Of a DNA stretch of 64,000 nt, positions 48,541-63,199 are shown piece after piece (the stretch's first letter is position 1; each line of letters begins with the position of its first letter). The DNA is taken from positions 61,047,501 through 61,111,500 of the forward strand of contig JAVUNC010000004.1 of NCBI GenBank assembly GCA_032173965.1, in the 5' to 3' direction. Made by a program: the position numbers and the translations under genes. The notes below the pieces were generated by a model. It was not told the origin of the DNA. It was given only the letters and a program-made list of their open reading frames with translations, and searched no databases. This DNA comes from Sitta carolinensis (lineage: Eukaryota > Chordata > Aves > Passeriformes > Sittidae).

Positions 48541-49202
48541 TGCTGCAGACCAGATGTGTGACAATGAAGGTGTACTAATGACTCAGACCATATGGGAGCA
48601 AAGAGCTTGTGTTGGGGTGGTTTACCAGGCAATTGTTCTGCAGATTGAATGCCAGCACAATTAAATCATTTTATCACCAATCTAGTTATTCAGTGGGGGA
48701 ATGAAATCTCTATTAGTTGATGGCACTGCTTTGACAGTGATAACATGTAGCCTGCTGTTTCTGGGGATGACAAAGGCTGGTGCATGTACAGTCACATATG
48801 GATGCCATTAAAGTCCACTTCTGCAAGGGCTATATTTTTAGAAATTAACACCACAGACAGAGTCTTGCTCTCAGCCAGAATGACATCAAACTGAAGAATA
48901 GATTTTTTCAGAAATTAAGTGTTTTCTGGATGATGGAAATCAGACTTGGACACTTGCTGCTTAGGAAGTCTGCTGTCAGCGTGCCTGTTTTTATCTGGAA
49001 AGAGGACTCGCTGATGTCCCTCTAGCATGTGGGCCCCATTTCTGCTGCTTTCTCGCAGCACAACTCAGTTCTTGCAACCAGCTCCAATTAATTTGGAAGT
49101 ATCTTACTTACTATCATTGTATTTTTAAAAATGAAGAAGGTTGGGTTTTTTATCCATTTCAGTCAGTTACAAAATAGTGTTGTCTTCATCAGAGTCAAAT
49201 TT

Positions 49203-49975
49203 TCACAGAATCACAGAATAGTTTAGGTTGGAAAAGACCCTTCAGATCATCGATCCAACCATTAACCCAGCACTGCCATGCCTCTAAGCACTGTATCTAC
49301 ATGTTTTTAAAATATCCACAGGAATGGGGTCACTTCCCTTGGCAGCCTGTTCCAGTGCTTGACAACTCTTTTGATGAAGGCTTTTTCCCTAATATCCAGC
49401 CTAAACCTCTCCCGGCACAACTTGAGGCCATTTATACTTGTCCTTCCTCTTGTTATTTGGGAGTAGAGGCCAACCCCCACCTGGCTGCAACCTCCTTTAC
49501 ATGGTTGTAGAGAGTGATGAGGTCTCCCCTGAGCCTCCTCTTCTCCAGGCTAAACACTCCCAGCTCCCTCAGCCGCTCCTCATCAGCCCTGTGCTCCAAC
49601 CCTTCACCAGCTCTGCTGCCCTTCTCTGCACCTGCCCCAGCCCCTCAGTGTCCTCCTGTAGTGAGGGTCCCAGCACTGGACACAGCACTGGAGGGGCAGC
49701 CTCAGCAGTGCCCAGCACAGGGGGACAATCCCTGCCCTGCTCCTGCTGGCCACACCATTGCTGATCCAGGCCAGGATGCCATTGGCCTCCTCGGCCCCCT
49801 GGCACAGCTGGCTCCTGTCCAGCTGCTGCTGACCAGCACCCCCAGGGCCTTTTCCCCCAGGCCACTTCCCAGCCACTCTTCCCCCAGCCTGTAGCCCTGC
49901 CTGGGGCTGTTGTGACCCGAGGGCAGGACCCAGAACCTGGCCTTATTGAAGGTCTTTCATTCATCCTGGTTCACA
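49203..49975 (-). mobile_element. CR1 LINE, ORF2 C-terminus plus 3' UTR
   Basis: The left edge is the CR1 tail (tcacagaatcacagaatagt). Reading leftwards on the minus strand, 49876-49604 encodes the end of CR1 reverse transcriptase (ANGILAWISNGVASRSRAGI and ALLRLPLQCCVQCWDPHYRR), then frameshifts into the 3' UTR. It is the longest CR1 copy seen and is inactive. Confidence 0.92.
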
Positions 49976-51929
49976 CACATATCCCTTTAAACACTGCCTG
50001 ATTTATGCAGGGCATAAAATGGCATACATTGATGAGATTTGTACTGTTGTTTGTGTGTCCCCTTACTAATACACACATTATTATTTCTGTAGCTGCAAGT
50101 AGCCTTATTCAGTCACTAGGATTACCTGTGTGTTGGGGATTGCTCAGACAGCTACAGAAAACTCAGACTCTACTATTATGTGCTTGTAGTAATATTTCAG
50201 TCAAAGCCCAGTCAACAAATGGGAAGGAAGCAAGATGAATGAGTTCAGCAGAAAACCAAAAGTCTCCAGAAGTCCTTCAAGAGAGCAAGTAAAATGTCTT
50301 GCCCTATATTTGGTTAGTATTCTTTTTGACTCTGCAAGTGTCAGGACTGTTAGATCAGGCCTAAACACAGAATAGCATGCAACAGGGTAAAACACATGGT
50401 GCTTGAAAATTCTGTTGTAATCGATGCCTGGAAAATACATAATAATAAAAGTTAATGAAGATGTGGAATACAGTGAACTGCTCTTAATTAAAATGCATTT
50501 CATTAATATTGTCAGTTTACAATGTCTGTGAAAGGAAGTGGAATCAGTTTTTCTTTTCCTGTACAAACTGAAGCTCTTCCTTTTTAGATTTCTGTAGATA
50601 TGTTCTCCTTATTTCCTAAAGAATTAAAAGACTATGCATATGATTATTAGCATGAGATATAAGCTTGAATAGTCCTAGTTCAGAAAACTGTTAATTCTTT
50701 TTTAATTTATTTTGTGTAGGTTTCCTTTGCCTGATCTGTAAACATGTCCACAGACCTGCTCTGTAAGTATATTTCCATCATCCCACAGTGATTTTTTTGT
50801 ACCATATGTTTTTATCGGATTCCCAGATGTACTCATGATTGATGTCTTTTATCTGAAGTATAAAGTCTGCTTTTACATTTGTGTTTCTTCTGAGACATCT
50901 GTGGAACAATATTACCATTATAATCAACGGGATTATTCTTGGAGTAAAGCATGACTTAATGTGAGTAAAATTGTAAAAATCTGGCCTTAGTATAAGAACA
51001 GGCCGGTTCATTGAGATTTAAAAATGCAATTCTGTCTAAAATGTTTTATCTATCTTTGGCACAAATACCATCCCAGATTACCACAGAGTGATGTTATCGG
51101 GGTTTTTTAATCATTTTGTGAATTTAACTCCTGTGCTTCCAAGGCATCATTATCCCAGTCATATCCAAATCTCCAGCCTTATCACTATTATTTGTCCTTC
51201 TTCTTAACAGACAAGTGGTATATCCTTATATTTTTCTGTTGTAATTACCACAGAAGTTTGCTGCTCATGTTTCCCCAATACTTGCACTCTATTGCTCCAG
51301 CTTAAGCATTAAGGACATTTTTTCTGCCTATTGATCTGATCTACAAACTTTCTTTTGGAGTCCTTCCAGTGCCTCAGCTGTCTTCTTTTTAATCATTGCC
51401 TCCAAGGACTGCCCAGCTGCACACTGTGCAATATAAGAGAGGATAATTTCAGACACGCATTTTATCATTCTTCAGTACTTCCTTAGAGGAACAAGGAAAA
51501 CAGGATTGGGTATTTTTTCATTAACAGCTGCAATCAGTTAATAAGTATAAAACCATCAGTGGTTTAATGGAAGATTGTAATTATAAGTGGAGATCAAGTT
51601 ATTTGTTAAAATGCTTTTGTAAAATTTTTTATTTTTTATTGGTGAAATGGCAATTTTGCAGCATGCTTAAATGCCATTTAGATACAGAGAGAATTCTAAA
51701 GTAAGGAATGTAATATGCATGATTGTATTGTACACAATAGGCAAAACTGTTATCAGGAGTGAAATATTAAAGAAAGCAGAGGGCATGGTGACTGCACAGG
51801 GGTTGTGGTCAAGATTCCTCAACTGTACTTAGATGTTTGTCTATTTTAGCAATTTTATGCCCTGGCAGTTTTGTTTTTCGTTTTTTTCAGCTCAGCAACA
51901 GTTCCTTTCTCATGTTCCCCTTTATGATC

Positions 51930-52205
51930 AGGGTGTTAGAGAAGTTGTCACGAGTAGAGGCTGAAGGAGTTGGGTGTGTTCTGTTCAAAGAAGAGAAGGC
52001 TCAAGGAGATCTTGTCATGTTCTTTCATTCAAACCTTGGAATAGGCAACCCAGGGAAGTGGTGGAGTTGCCCTCACTGGAAGTGTTTGAGATACAGGTTG
52101 ACAAGGCCCTGGGTAATGCTATTAAAAAGCCTGCATTCAGCAAGAGTCTGGGCTAGTTGATCATTACAGGTCTCCTGCAATTTCAATAATTCTGCAGTTC
52201 TGTAT
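51930..52205 (+). mobile_element. Diverged CR1 3' fragment
   Basis: The words aggcaacccagggaagtggt, tggagttgccctcactggaa and a degraded tail aataattctgcagttctg occur in CR1 order. Confidence 0.72.
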
Positions 52206-55200
52206 TTCCTTGTGTTCTCAGCTGTCTTCTGTGCAGTGAGCAGTCATCCCTACCACCTGTCCCTGGTCTTCTCAGTATTGTACTGCCTGTGCTGTGCCAG
52301 GTCCAGTGGTACTTGTTCATGTTAGTGGGATAGACATTTATCTTCTCACTTGGAGATGTGTCAGTGGCCTGGAGGCAGTACCAGTGCTGAGGAAACTTTC
52401 CAGCTTCCAGCTGGTGGGTGTTTGTGACAGCCAGGCAGTACCTTGGTAAAATGTCAGTGCACAGGAGAATGCTAAAGAGTGACATGGCAAATCTGTACAG
52501 GTGTGAATTGACTTCAGATCTTTATGTCTGTATATATATAAATAAATACTTCAGGGCCAGCCTGTGAGCTCAGTACTAGTGTATACTAACAAGTAACAAA
52601 CACTAGGGTGTGAGTGAGGGATAATATCTACCGAACTGTGTTCCAGGTAAGGAATTTGGGTATAACCAAATTGTTAGTGGGGGAAGAGTAAAGGAGATGA
52701 GGAGCATTTAGACCTGTGGAGCTGGTGCCAGGTGGTCTCAGTGCCAGGTCTCTGGCTCTTACTGTTTAGCAGTAGAAGTGTACCCTTCCCAACAGTCCTT
52801 AAGCTTGACCATGACATTTTCTTTTGCTAATGCTTGGTTCAATACAAGGTCAAATTTTGGCATTAAAAATCTTGTTCCAGATTACAGTAATGAAGACAAG
52901 ATGTATAATTAGAAAAAGTAAAAATTCTAACCCAACTGGAACAAGCCCCCTTAAATTCCTTAGGGAAAAAACCCACTGCTGTCTAGGGCAAATTTCACAA
53001 AGAAAATATGGTTGCACAATACAAGGGCTGCTGCAGCTAGACCTCAAACTCCAGCAGCTAAGTCTTCAACCTTGTGGGAATAAATGAGAAAAGCCAACAT
53101 TCCAGGGAAGTTTCAGCACAATGAATCTGAGGTAGCAAGCATTTCTCTGATTTAGATGGAGAAGTTAAGAATAAAGAAGACGTTTATGAAAAGCCTGTCA
53201 TAAGCCTCTACTGAGGCTCAGCTGGTCAGGGAAGCAGCAGACTTCCCTTGGAGCTTGTTTTTCTTTTTATCCTTGGATGAACTAGTGTGCAGTATATTAT
53301 GCTGCCTGAATGTAGGGGTTTGTCACGGTTAGCGCCAGGGGCTGTCCGGGGAATGCAGGAAGGCGATGGGCATGAATGGAGCATGCAGTGGTCGTGGGAT
53401 ACAGCCTGCTCTTCAGGAAACCTGTTGCTGCTCCTCTCAGCCCAGCCGGCCAAAGCCAGGCAGGAAAGGAGGTGGGCCTTTGATCTCTTTGTTGTAGCTG
53501 CTCCCTGGGAATTTGCTGAAATCAATGCCCTGTTTTCCTGAAGAAATGAATGGCTATGCCTAACTAGCTTTGTGAAGCGCTGGGGAATTCACTGCTTCTG
53601 TTTATTGACAGCTGAAAAGGAGCACATGGTCCTGAATGGGTCCTCCTGGGGAAACAAAACAGAGTGGAGTTAGATTTAGTTGAATACAGGGGCATTTGGA
53701 AAAGTCTGCCGAAGGAGGATGGCATGGTTCCTTACGCCCCGTACTAGCATAGCCTGACTTTTTACTAAAATTGCCTTTTTAGCGAAGGTAAGGTTTGTTT
53801 TGATTTCCCATATGTAGTGTGATTATGAAATGTTTGCAGTTCTGTTCTTGAGAGCAAAACCAATGTTTGAGTTGTGTTCTGAATGGGAAACACCTAAGTA
53901 ACTCCCGTGCTGTTTCTAGCGTCTGTGTGAGTTCATTTGTTCTTTATCTAATGGTGATTAATGAATATGAAAAGTAATAGAAAATCGGTATTTGGGTCTT
54001 CTAGTCAGGTCCTGAACGTCAGTTATTTATGTAAGCTATGATATGCATTTTTTTTAAACCTTTGAAAATCAGCTGAGTTGCATCAGATGATTTCTTTACT
54101 GGTACCGACTGCTGTGTCAATACTTACACACAAGGCGGTGTCTAACAAGAGGGCCTATCTGGCAGAAAATCTGGGAATCTTAAAAATCCTTTGAAATGTG
54201 AGGATATATTTCCAAACTTCTGTTTCCATGCCTAGATTCAAGGCAAGAGGTAGACTCACCACTATGCTTGCTGCCGGCTTTAGGTGTGTGTGGTTTTTTT
54301 GTAAAGACAGAAAAGAGTAGCAAGAGAAGGATGATTATGAAGAAGCAGTGTTTTCATCGTGCGAGTCCAGGACAGTTTATTAGACCAAGGGCATTTGGTG
54401 TGTAATTCATATGTAAATTTTCTACTGAAAACAGGAGAACAAATTGCCAGAGTTTCTGTATTAGTTTCTGTGGTGACTGAAGGAAAAGATTTCTGGGCTT
54501 ATGCAGCTACAACTTCCAGGTGTGGCCCACTTATGATAGCAGGAAAAACGTTAAGTAATGTCACTTCTTCCTTTGTTATTTTAAGTGTAAGGGCAAGCTC
54601 AGAACAGAGTAATTGCTGCCATGCAGCCTTGTTCTTACACGGCAGTAGGAATTGCTGTGGTTTTGTTGCAAACAGGATTAGAAGTGTCTGTGCATGGGGT
54701 GCAGTGGTTTGAAAACTCTCCAGTAGTTGCCTCATTTTGAGAGAGGTGCTTGGGAAGTTTCATGTTTTCTTGGAATAATTTATGTTCCTCAGTCTGGCAT
54801 TTTTTCTGTGAGTGGTTTTGAGCTAGTAATCTTACTGTTTTTGTCTCATTTTGTGCTTTTCCCAGCACATATCTGTTATCTGTTTTTCTTGGAAGAATTT
54901 AGGCTCCATATGCAAAGATGCTTTCTTTAGATTACTTTGTGATCCTTAAGATGAAAATACATTGCTTAACTGTAGAGCATCAACATGTTTGCTTGTGGCT
55001 TCTGCTGTTAAGTTTCCAAGATTTTCAGAGAGAAAAAGCAAAAGAAGCAAATGCATTTATAATTTTGACTAAGAAGTGAAAACACTGAACTCAAGCAGGC
55101 AGATATCAAAGTTTGTGGGCTCTGTTGTCATTATTGTTATCCAAATGTGTCAAGACTGTTTTTTGACCTCACTTAAGTGTATTTATGCATGATAGGCATT

Positions 55201-58200
55201 GGAAGCTATTAAAATATAAAGCTAAAGCTAATATAAAGTTAACATTTAAGTTGGACAGGAGATATATTTGTAGGTCCTTTTAGTGCTGTAATCTAGATGT
55301 GTTATGAAATTGTTGACCTGCGAGGGTTCCTGGGTACTTGTAATGGTGCAAATAGAAAAGAATCACAGTTGTGGAAAGCTCAGTTGATCAGGGCTTTTTT
55401 AGTTGATGTAATGGGGAAGAAAGTGGATGATTCATGTGTGACACAGAAGGTGGCACTTGTTCCCTGTTCCTTGGGTGATAAGACAAGGCAGAGTGTGTTA
55501 TGTTTAACTTACTGGACTGGAAGGTGCTTAGGCAGATGTGAGTAGGGAGGTGTGTAGGAGTGTTCTGGCAGGACAGTCGTTCCTTTGCCTCTTCTAACAT
55601 CTTTATAAAATACAAAATTATTTTGACCTATTGGCAGTGTTGAAGTGGAAGAAGTGTAATATATTTGCTTTCTAACCAACTCTTACCAGAGTAAAATATA
55701 CCAAATACAAGGTGAGATATGTAATCATACACAGTAAAAGTAAATATGTATGTTAAATAACCAGAGTTATATAAATATATTTCTGAGGAATGGTGCATTT
55801 TCCCCAAAGTGATGTCTTTACCATCTGCTGATCTTGTTCTTTGAGCTAGGAAAGTATGAAAACAGGAACAAATTCTTTGCAGCTTTGCATTGCAAGATTG
55901 CTTCTTAGATTCATGTAATAGAGGCTACTGTTATTTGCGTGTGTGTGACTTTTGTAAATAATTGAAAGAAACTACAGATTAATCAGAAATCTTTAAAAAG
56001 TGTTTGAATTTTATTTGATCTCAAACTGAGATGACTGTCAGCAGAATAAATAGAGATGCATGGAGATACTTTGTAATCTGAGTTGAGAGCTTAATCTATA
56101 GAAAAAAATCTGCAATTTTTTTAAACCCACAAATTTTTGCAACTCTCATGCAATTCTATTTTAATAATCTATAATCATGTATTTTATATTCCTGTGTCTT
56201 ACAGGGCTGTCCTTATGCTTCAGGACAATAGTTATTGTCAGGAAAATGTACTGTACTGGTGTCTAATTTGTTGCTATCAATCTTATTAGCCTTTTTTTAA
56301 TTGGTCTGTTAAAGAAGCAGGCGTAATTTCTTTATTACAGTACCAGTCAAAACATTAGTTAATTATCATATGGTTCCCCATAAAATATTTTTTGTAGGGA
56401 AAAAAATACAAAAATATTGGATCTTAGGAAAAAGTAAACAAATGAATGGAAACACAGATACAATACTTACACATGTGAGTATTTTTTCACAGAAATAAAT
56501 TTTTATGTCTGTTTAGCAGTAGAGCTTCCCAATGCCTATGTGTTTTGTTTTTTTTTTAAGAAATCACTTCATGCCTTAAAAGAGGAGAATAATTTAACAG
56601 AGTCATAAGGGCTGAGAGTCTCCTGCCCATTTTGTTCCCAGAGAGGCTGGGAATCAAGCTTGATTTTCCTGTTGGAAATGAAGCAAGAATTACAGAAGTT
56701 GTCAGTTATGAAGTGGATGCATAGTAAGAACTAAAGCTGTTCTGCTAAGCTGTTAATGACCATTCATTTACAAAAGCCAATGCTTTTAAAAGGTGACTCC
56801 TTAATTTCAGTATTTTAAATACATTCTTTAGGGTTCATTGATAAAAAAATGAACCCTAATGAATGATGAACTCTCTTGGGTGAGTGGGAGTATCAGTAGG
56901 AAGTTTGGATGGCTCACTGAGGAAGTTAACTCATTTTCCAGCTTTATGAATAGCTTCCACTGAATGTAATATGGACTGGAGTGTTCTTTCATGACTTCAA
57001 GGTCTCAGCCCTGACCAGTCCTAGGTGTCCATGTATTCACTTCTCCACATGGACTTCTTTCTTTCATAATGTGGCTACTTGCACATCAGTGGAGCCATGG
57101 GCACAGGCTAATACCTGCAGAAGTGGATCCTGGGGTGCAAACACTGCACTTTGACTCCAGTAGCTGTACTTGCATCATGTTGTTACTTAGACATCAGGTT
57201 CTGCAGTCACTGGATGAGTACGGGATCTCTTCACTCTGTATGCCATGCATCCCCTTTGCATTCTACAGTATACTCATATTAGCTTCTCCAGGCAGTGTGT
57301 CTACCTGCCTGGTTCTTTCTTCCAGTAAGCAGCTGGAAATATATCCCAGGTGCTAGTGTCTTTGCTGGTAAAGTTCCCACAAGTCCCTGTTGAAAGTCAC
57401 CAGCAGAAAATGAAGGATTGATTTGGGCTGGTTTCCGTAGGAGGAAACCTTAGCTTTTGTCACCAGGTTTTCCACCAAACAACATCTAGACTTGGTGGTA
57501 ACAACCAAGTTCAATGAAGGAGTGAGAGACCCAATCTAATGTTCCCTTTTAAGGGAATGTTGCAAGGCTTGGAAATATTTGAATTAATCGATACTAAGCT
57601 TTAGTCATTATAATTGCTGCACTTCCTTTATCAGAATTGAAACCATGGTGTTGACCTGCCTTCAGTAAAACTGCTGACAGTATTAATGCACTTAGTGTGG
57701 TGTGTGTGTGGCTGTGTGAATGTGTATTTATACATATGTGCATTTAGGAAGATGCATTATATGGGTTTTTTCCTGCTATTACAATGATGGAAGATTCTGG
57801 TGTCTGTGTTGAACTGCCACGGTAGCATTCACATTTTTCATTAAAACCTGCAACACTAAAATAAATCAGCTGTCCTGCTAAAAATCTCTCCAAAAGAAAA
57901 GTGCTTGAGATATATAAAATAGTTCTGCTGTGGTAGGTAGAATCTGTGGTGTAGGAGATGCAGATTAGGGGGTCCAACATGTGGCCCCGGAGCCAGGGTG
58001 CTTATGAGCAGTTTGAATATGACTCTCTTGGTGGCTGCCTGTGCTTCTGTGACAGGAGGATTTTAGACTTGCTGTCTGCAGTATAGAAGCAGCACAGTTT
58101 GGACAGTGCTAGTGAAGACCTAAGGCAAGCAGAAGGTGTCACTGCCACGGAGCCACAGCCTTGCACCAGGTCACACTGCTGCTGGCTGCTGGGGGAGGTG

Positions 58201-60140
58201 GGCAGAGTGCAATGGGAAGGCTTCCCCCTCAGAGAGCTCTTTCCTGGGCGTTTCATAGGGTCATGCTATACTGACTTGGGTTCTTTCTCATAAAAAGTAG
58301 TAGTTTCTGTGAATTTGCTGGTTAACCTCATTCTCTGTTTCTGAATCTAATTTTATTTGACTTCATGTCAAGACATGGAGGGAGAGGGAGAGAAGGAAAA
58401 AAACCTCTGGAAAATCCAGCTGCATTTTTCAATATGATTGTTTGAAATGTGCTCAGCTTTCAGCAGAGAAAGAAGTTTCTTTGTTTGTGCTGATTAGAAG
58501 CTATTACATGTAAACTATGGGAGGTGACTTCATTTGAACTGTGCTCATTTATGTATATGGGTTCTGATAACAACCAAACCCCATGTGGTGTACTGGAAAT
58601 GGGACACATAAGTTTTATCCCAAGAATAACCAGAAAATGATTATTTTTAAAGTTAGCTTTCAATCAGTCAATGAATTGTTTGACCTCAGGTCATTTTCAG
58701 TGAATGAACATACCAAGAACTTTGATAAACTAGTTAATCAGACTGCAGTGAAGTTTGCACCTACATATTTTCCCTCCTGTTTGGTTTGTTGGGGGTTTTT
58801 TTGTGTTGTGCTTTTTTCTCCTTAAGTTTTGCAGGAAAGATGTGTAATTTACTGCCTTTTCAGTTGTTCAAATAATGAAAGTAACTCTTTTCCTGTGGAG
58901 TTTGTAAGATACAGCAGAGCACAGGTATGCATTTGCTGCACAGCCTTCATGACAACATGCTGAAAGTGATGAATTCCATAGCCCAGCTGTGCTCCTTGAG
59001 GTTTCTCTAACTGTTGCTCCTCAGGTTTGCTAGACAGAATGAGCATGGCAGAAAGCCTCATTGGGATTGGTGTGAGACTGGCTTTTTATGGAAAGCTGTT
59101 TAAATTCCTTTGGGCTATGCCTGTTGTAGTGGCCACCAAGTGAAAGACTTACTGTTCCCAGATGAGCTTGATTATCATCATGATGACTCCCTGTTAGGAA
59201 CTGGAAACGAATCATAGCGTTTGTTACCTTGTATGTGCTTGTATAACAAATAGTTTTGCAGTTTGGAAGAGTTTACATATTGGAACTTGTGTGTGCCAGA
59301 AAAATGCACACATGCTTTGTGTTAGGTTTCTTTGCAGTCAGATAAGTGCTAAGCCACCCTTCTCGAGGCATTCTTCCATAAGTACAGCTGGTCAGGATCA
59401 TAGTGCTGTGAGAAAGGAGCAGGTGCCTTGACAGATGATCTCCCACTGCTGAAAACCCAAGGGTTGTACTCTCCTTCCAAATCTTCATTCTTCTTGGGAG
59501 CAAAGACAAGCACAGAGAGGATAGAAGTGAGGTGAGGGAAGGTGTCACAGCAAATCAGTGGCTGGGTCAGGGTGCCTGAGGGCCAGGTTCACCTGCAGTG
59601 CTGGGTTTTAGGGAATCAGCTTGACCTGCCGGTCTGACTGAATGTATGGGGTGGGGTGGCAGTAAGGCATGTTTGCTGTTCTCTTTCTCTGTTTCTGTCT
59701 CCATATATAGTAACTCATTTTTAAAGTTTTACATTTTAGTAGCGTGAGGTCATGTTCCCATGAATATGTTTAATGTTCAGAATGATTTCTGGGATGTGTG
59801 CAAACCACCTACCGTTCTCCTTCCCAGGGAGGGGGCCCCAGGAGCAGTAGGCATTTATGTGCAGGGTGCCACTGATGCCTGAGCAGGACCAGGACTCCAC
59901 CTCACCCTTCACCTGTGTCTCAGGAGCTCCCATCTTCTCACCAGAAAGCTTGGGCATGGCAGCACAAGGCCTTGGTTAGGGGCCAATATTGCCCCAGCAG
60001 TGTTTCCACAGTGTCTGTTCTGGTACCACCAGGTAGAGACTGCAAGGCTTCAGGGTTTCCATGTGTCAAAGACATGGGAACTCTCTGCTTGAAATCTCTG
60101 AGGTTTCCCTCACAAGCACACAGGAGTAAATCTGCTTTTT

Positions 60141-60163
60141 CTTTTTTTTTTTTTTTTTTTTTT
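60141..60163. repeat. T-rich homopolymer
   Basis: A run of about 20 T between ttttc and cctttcctcg. Confidence 0.85.
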
Positions 60164-63100
60164 CCTTTCCTCGTAAGGGTGGTGTTATTTTGGGTGCAGG
60201 GTTATGGAAAACACTGCACCTGCTTCCCAAGTAATACACTGTCATGCACAGAAGTGCAAGTTTTCAGTCTTTATCCAGGGGATTGATTATGATTGCAAAG
60301 TCAGCCTGTAGTGGGGTTTCTTGATTTTTTTAAATTTTTTTTTCCATGCAGAGCTGAGCAGTTGTACATCTCTGCTAATACAAGGTTTTGGAGTATGACA
60401 TAGAAAAGACATGAAAAGGAGACATTGAGAAAATGTTCACCTATTTTGATGCTGGACTAGGGATCAGTTTTAACAGTTAACAAGTAAAGCTCAATTGTAG
60501 AAAATTTAGGATAGCAAACTATCAGAAGTTAGTGGGATTTGAATAAAATTATTCTGAATTCTGGTAATTATAACGAGTTCTATTTTACTTTGATATAAAT
60601 AGAATCAATTATCAATCAGTTAAAAGCTTCATTTTGCACCTCAAATTTAGGATATAAGGCTTTCATAAACTTTTTTACATTGAAAATGTATGTCAGTGGC
60701 CCATAATAATGGGAAAATAACTTGTGATTAACTGTTTGCTAATTGAATACTTTGAATTTTTTGCCAAGTCAATTGTAGAACAAGGATCTCAAGCTTTTCC
60801 AGCACGGAGTGCTGCAGAACAAAACTCAGGCTGGAAACCCTCATTCACCTTTGGCCAAGAGAACCAAGGCTGGCATGTGCAATGTACCTCATACAGAAAA
60901 TATCCAGAAGGTGTTTTTGCAGTGTTCCTCTCTGTGAAAGCTGAACAAGGCTAACGGAGCGCTACAGTTTTACTCCGGAATAAATTACTGTTGTTTGCTA
61001 TGCAAATCTTATGATTGTAATTAGGCTGGGATTTGGACTGCTGTGTACACTGATCTTTGTTCCCTCTGCGCATGGGAGCTAATTCTAATGCTGCAAAACA
61101 GCACAGCAAATGCCAAGGTCTGCTCAGCCTCTGATCATTTCTCACAGGGTGCATTTGCTCCAAGTGGACAATTGAAAAGGAATGATTTACCTCTGCCTCC
61201 ACAGGGGATGTAATTGCACCGCGGGCATCTTGTGGGCTGCTGAAATGCTCAGGTACTGTAAAGTCTTGCTTGAAAGCAGGGGTTGGAGAAAACGCAGGGA
61301 GGAGGTCTTGATAGGCATCTAGTTTTTAGCAAACTGGTTTTAAAAAGTGATGTTCTGCTGCTGATTGGTTAAGGATCTGGTGGCATGTGTGAGCTATCAG
61401 GACAGTGATTGCAGTTCCTAGTATGGCTATGTATAGCTCCCGTTATCTGTGCAGCAGGGCTCTGTGTAACCGCAGCCCGTGGCTCCTTGCCCACACTAAT
61501 GAGCTCTCCCCGAGGCAGGGCTTGTGCCCGTGGGGGTGGCACAGTGCTCCAACCGTGCTGCTGTTTTGGAAACCAGTTTGTTGACTGTGCTCAAGTCCAG
61601 CTTGCCCAAGCTGCCGTGCCAGCTTGGCCACTGTTGGCTGCGGGAGCTGGTCCCAGTGCAGCGTGGCTGGCCCCAGAGCTGTCTGGAGGACGAGGCAGGC
61701 TGGCAGCTGAGGCTGCCAGGCTGTATAGGCTGCAGCAAAGGAGAACTGTCACCTAGACCTGGACTGGGGCGAAGCACCAGCATGGTGAGGACAGTACAGG
61801 TGAGCCACACTCACAGCCCATTCTCCTCCCTGGGAACACAGCCACCATGTGGAGGGAGCGCATCCTGTGGGCAGCGGGTCTTGGTTTTGTGATGACCCAA
61901 AGAGCAGGGCAAAGCCAGGGTTGGTTGCTGCCAACCATGCCTCCCAATATGTGGGAGAAGTGGGAGCAGAGGCATTCAGGTGCAGGGGTACCAGCTGGGG
62001 TGTTGGGAAGGTGTACCCTTCTCGTAGCCCCTCCAGTTGGCAGGGATGAGCACCTTGTCCTTGCGATTGAGGTGGTGGCTGCACACCCGCAACCTGGTCA
62101 GAGCCTGCTCCTGCACCAGGGCCAGACTCTTCTGTACACCTGCCTCCCCACTGCTGCAGGGAGGTCCAGCAAAATAAAAATCTTAACAGCTGCAAGATCT
62201 ACTAGCTTGTGCACTTTTATCTACAGATAGATAAAAAGGCATTACTTGGAATTTTTTTCAGAATCATTGCGAGGGCAGAGGAAGAATGAAGGAGTACCCT
62301 CTAGGGGACAATATAGCATTGTTTTTCTAAGGATATAGTAAATTACACAATCTGGCTTTTAACAGTTTGTAACTCCCGTAAATCTCTTTTATTTCTTTTT
62401 GTTGCCTACTCATCTAAATCACAACAAAGTAGAGGAATGGTGGCAGTTTTACTTTTTCTTGCATGCTTGCACATGACCTCGAATCCATTAATTTTGTTGG
62501 TGTAAATACAATTTAAGGGAGCAAGGAAACTGAAAAATTGTTGAGGTACTGAGGTCCTTCTAGCAAAAAGCAGAAGACCTTTTCTTTGCAGAAAGTGATT
62601 TTTCTGACCAAGTGTTTTTCATTTCTAGTGCTAATATGACAAAATGTGTGTTGTTTCTGTAGCTGGATGCGCCCTATTTCAGAACAGGTTAGAGTGTGTT
62701 CTGAAGCTGTTGTTGAAAAAATATATTTTACTTAATTAGCCAAGTTAAAAAGGGGCATAAAATCTGTGTGAACTTACAAACTCTGTGCTGTGGCTCTATG
62801 TATGTTCCTTTGCCAATGATATCTGTAATTTAGCATAGACACACAAAAGATCATGATTTGGCCTGTAATTATCTTTTAAGAAGCATGTGAACTTGACAGT
62901 TTTGCACAGTTTTGGGGAGAGAAGTTACAAAGATCTCAGTTTCCTTCAGTAGTCACTAAAGTCACTCTATTCTCAGTGCTCCGATCCTGTTTTTCTGGTA
63001 CACCTGGCAATTTTTAGAATGCAATAAATTTGCAGGCAGGGTACTAACTTGTTGGTGTGGGGTCAGAAATACTGTGTAGGGACTGTAATTCCAGTATGCC

Positions 63101-63199
63101 TGTTATTAAATTACTGAAGTCATTCTAGTTATCTTCATGACCCATATAATGAAGCATAGGAAACCTTGGAACAGGCATTGGAGAGCTCTGGATATTTCA

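Noticed and set aside
49438..49964. Open frames of 100-130 codons on both strands
   Set aside because: They lie inside a CR1 element; only the minus-strand frame relates to CR1 ORF2 and it is broken.
57000..57620. Balanced-composition stretch resembling an old LTR or decayed gene
   Set aside because: I found no terminal repeats, target duplication, TATA/polyA order or recognisable peptide.
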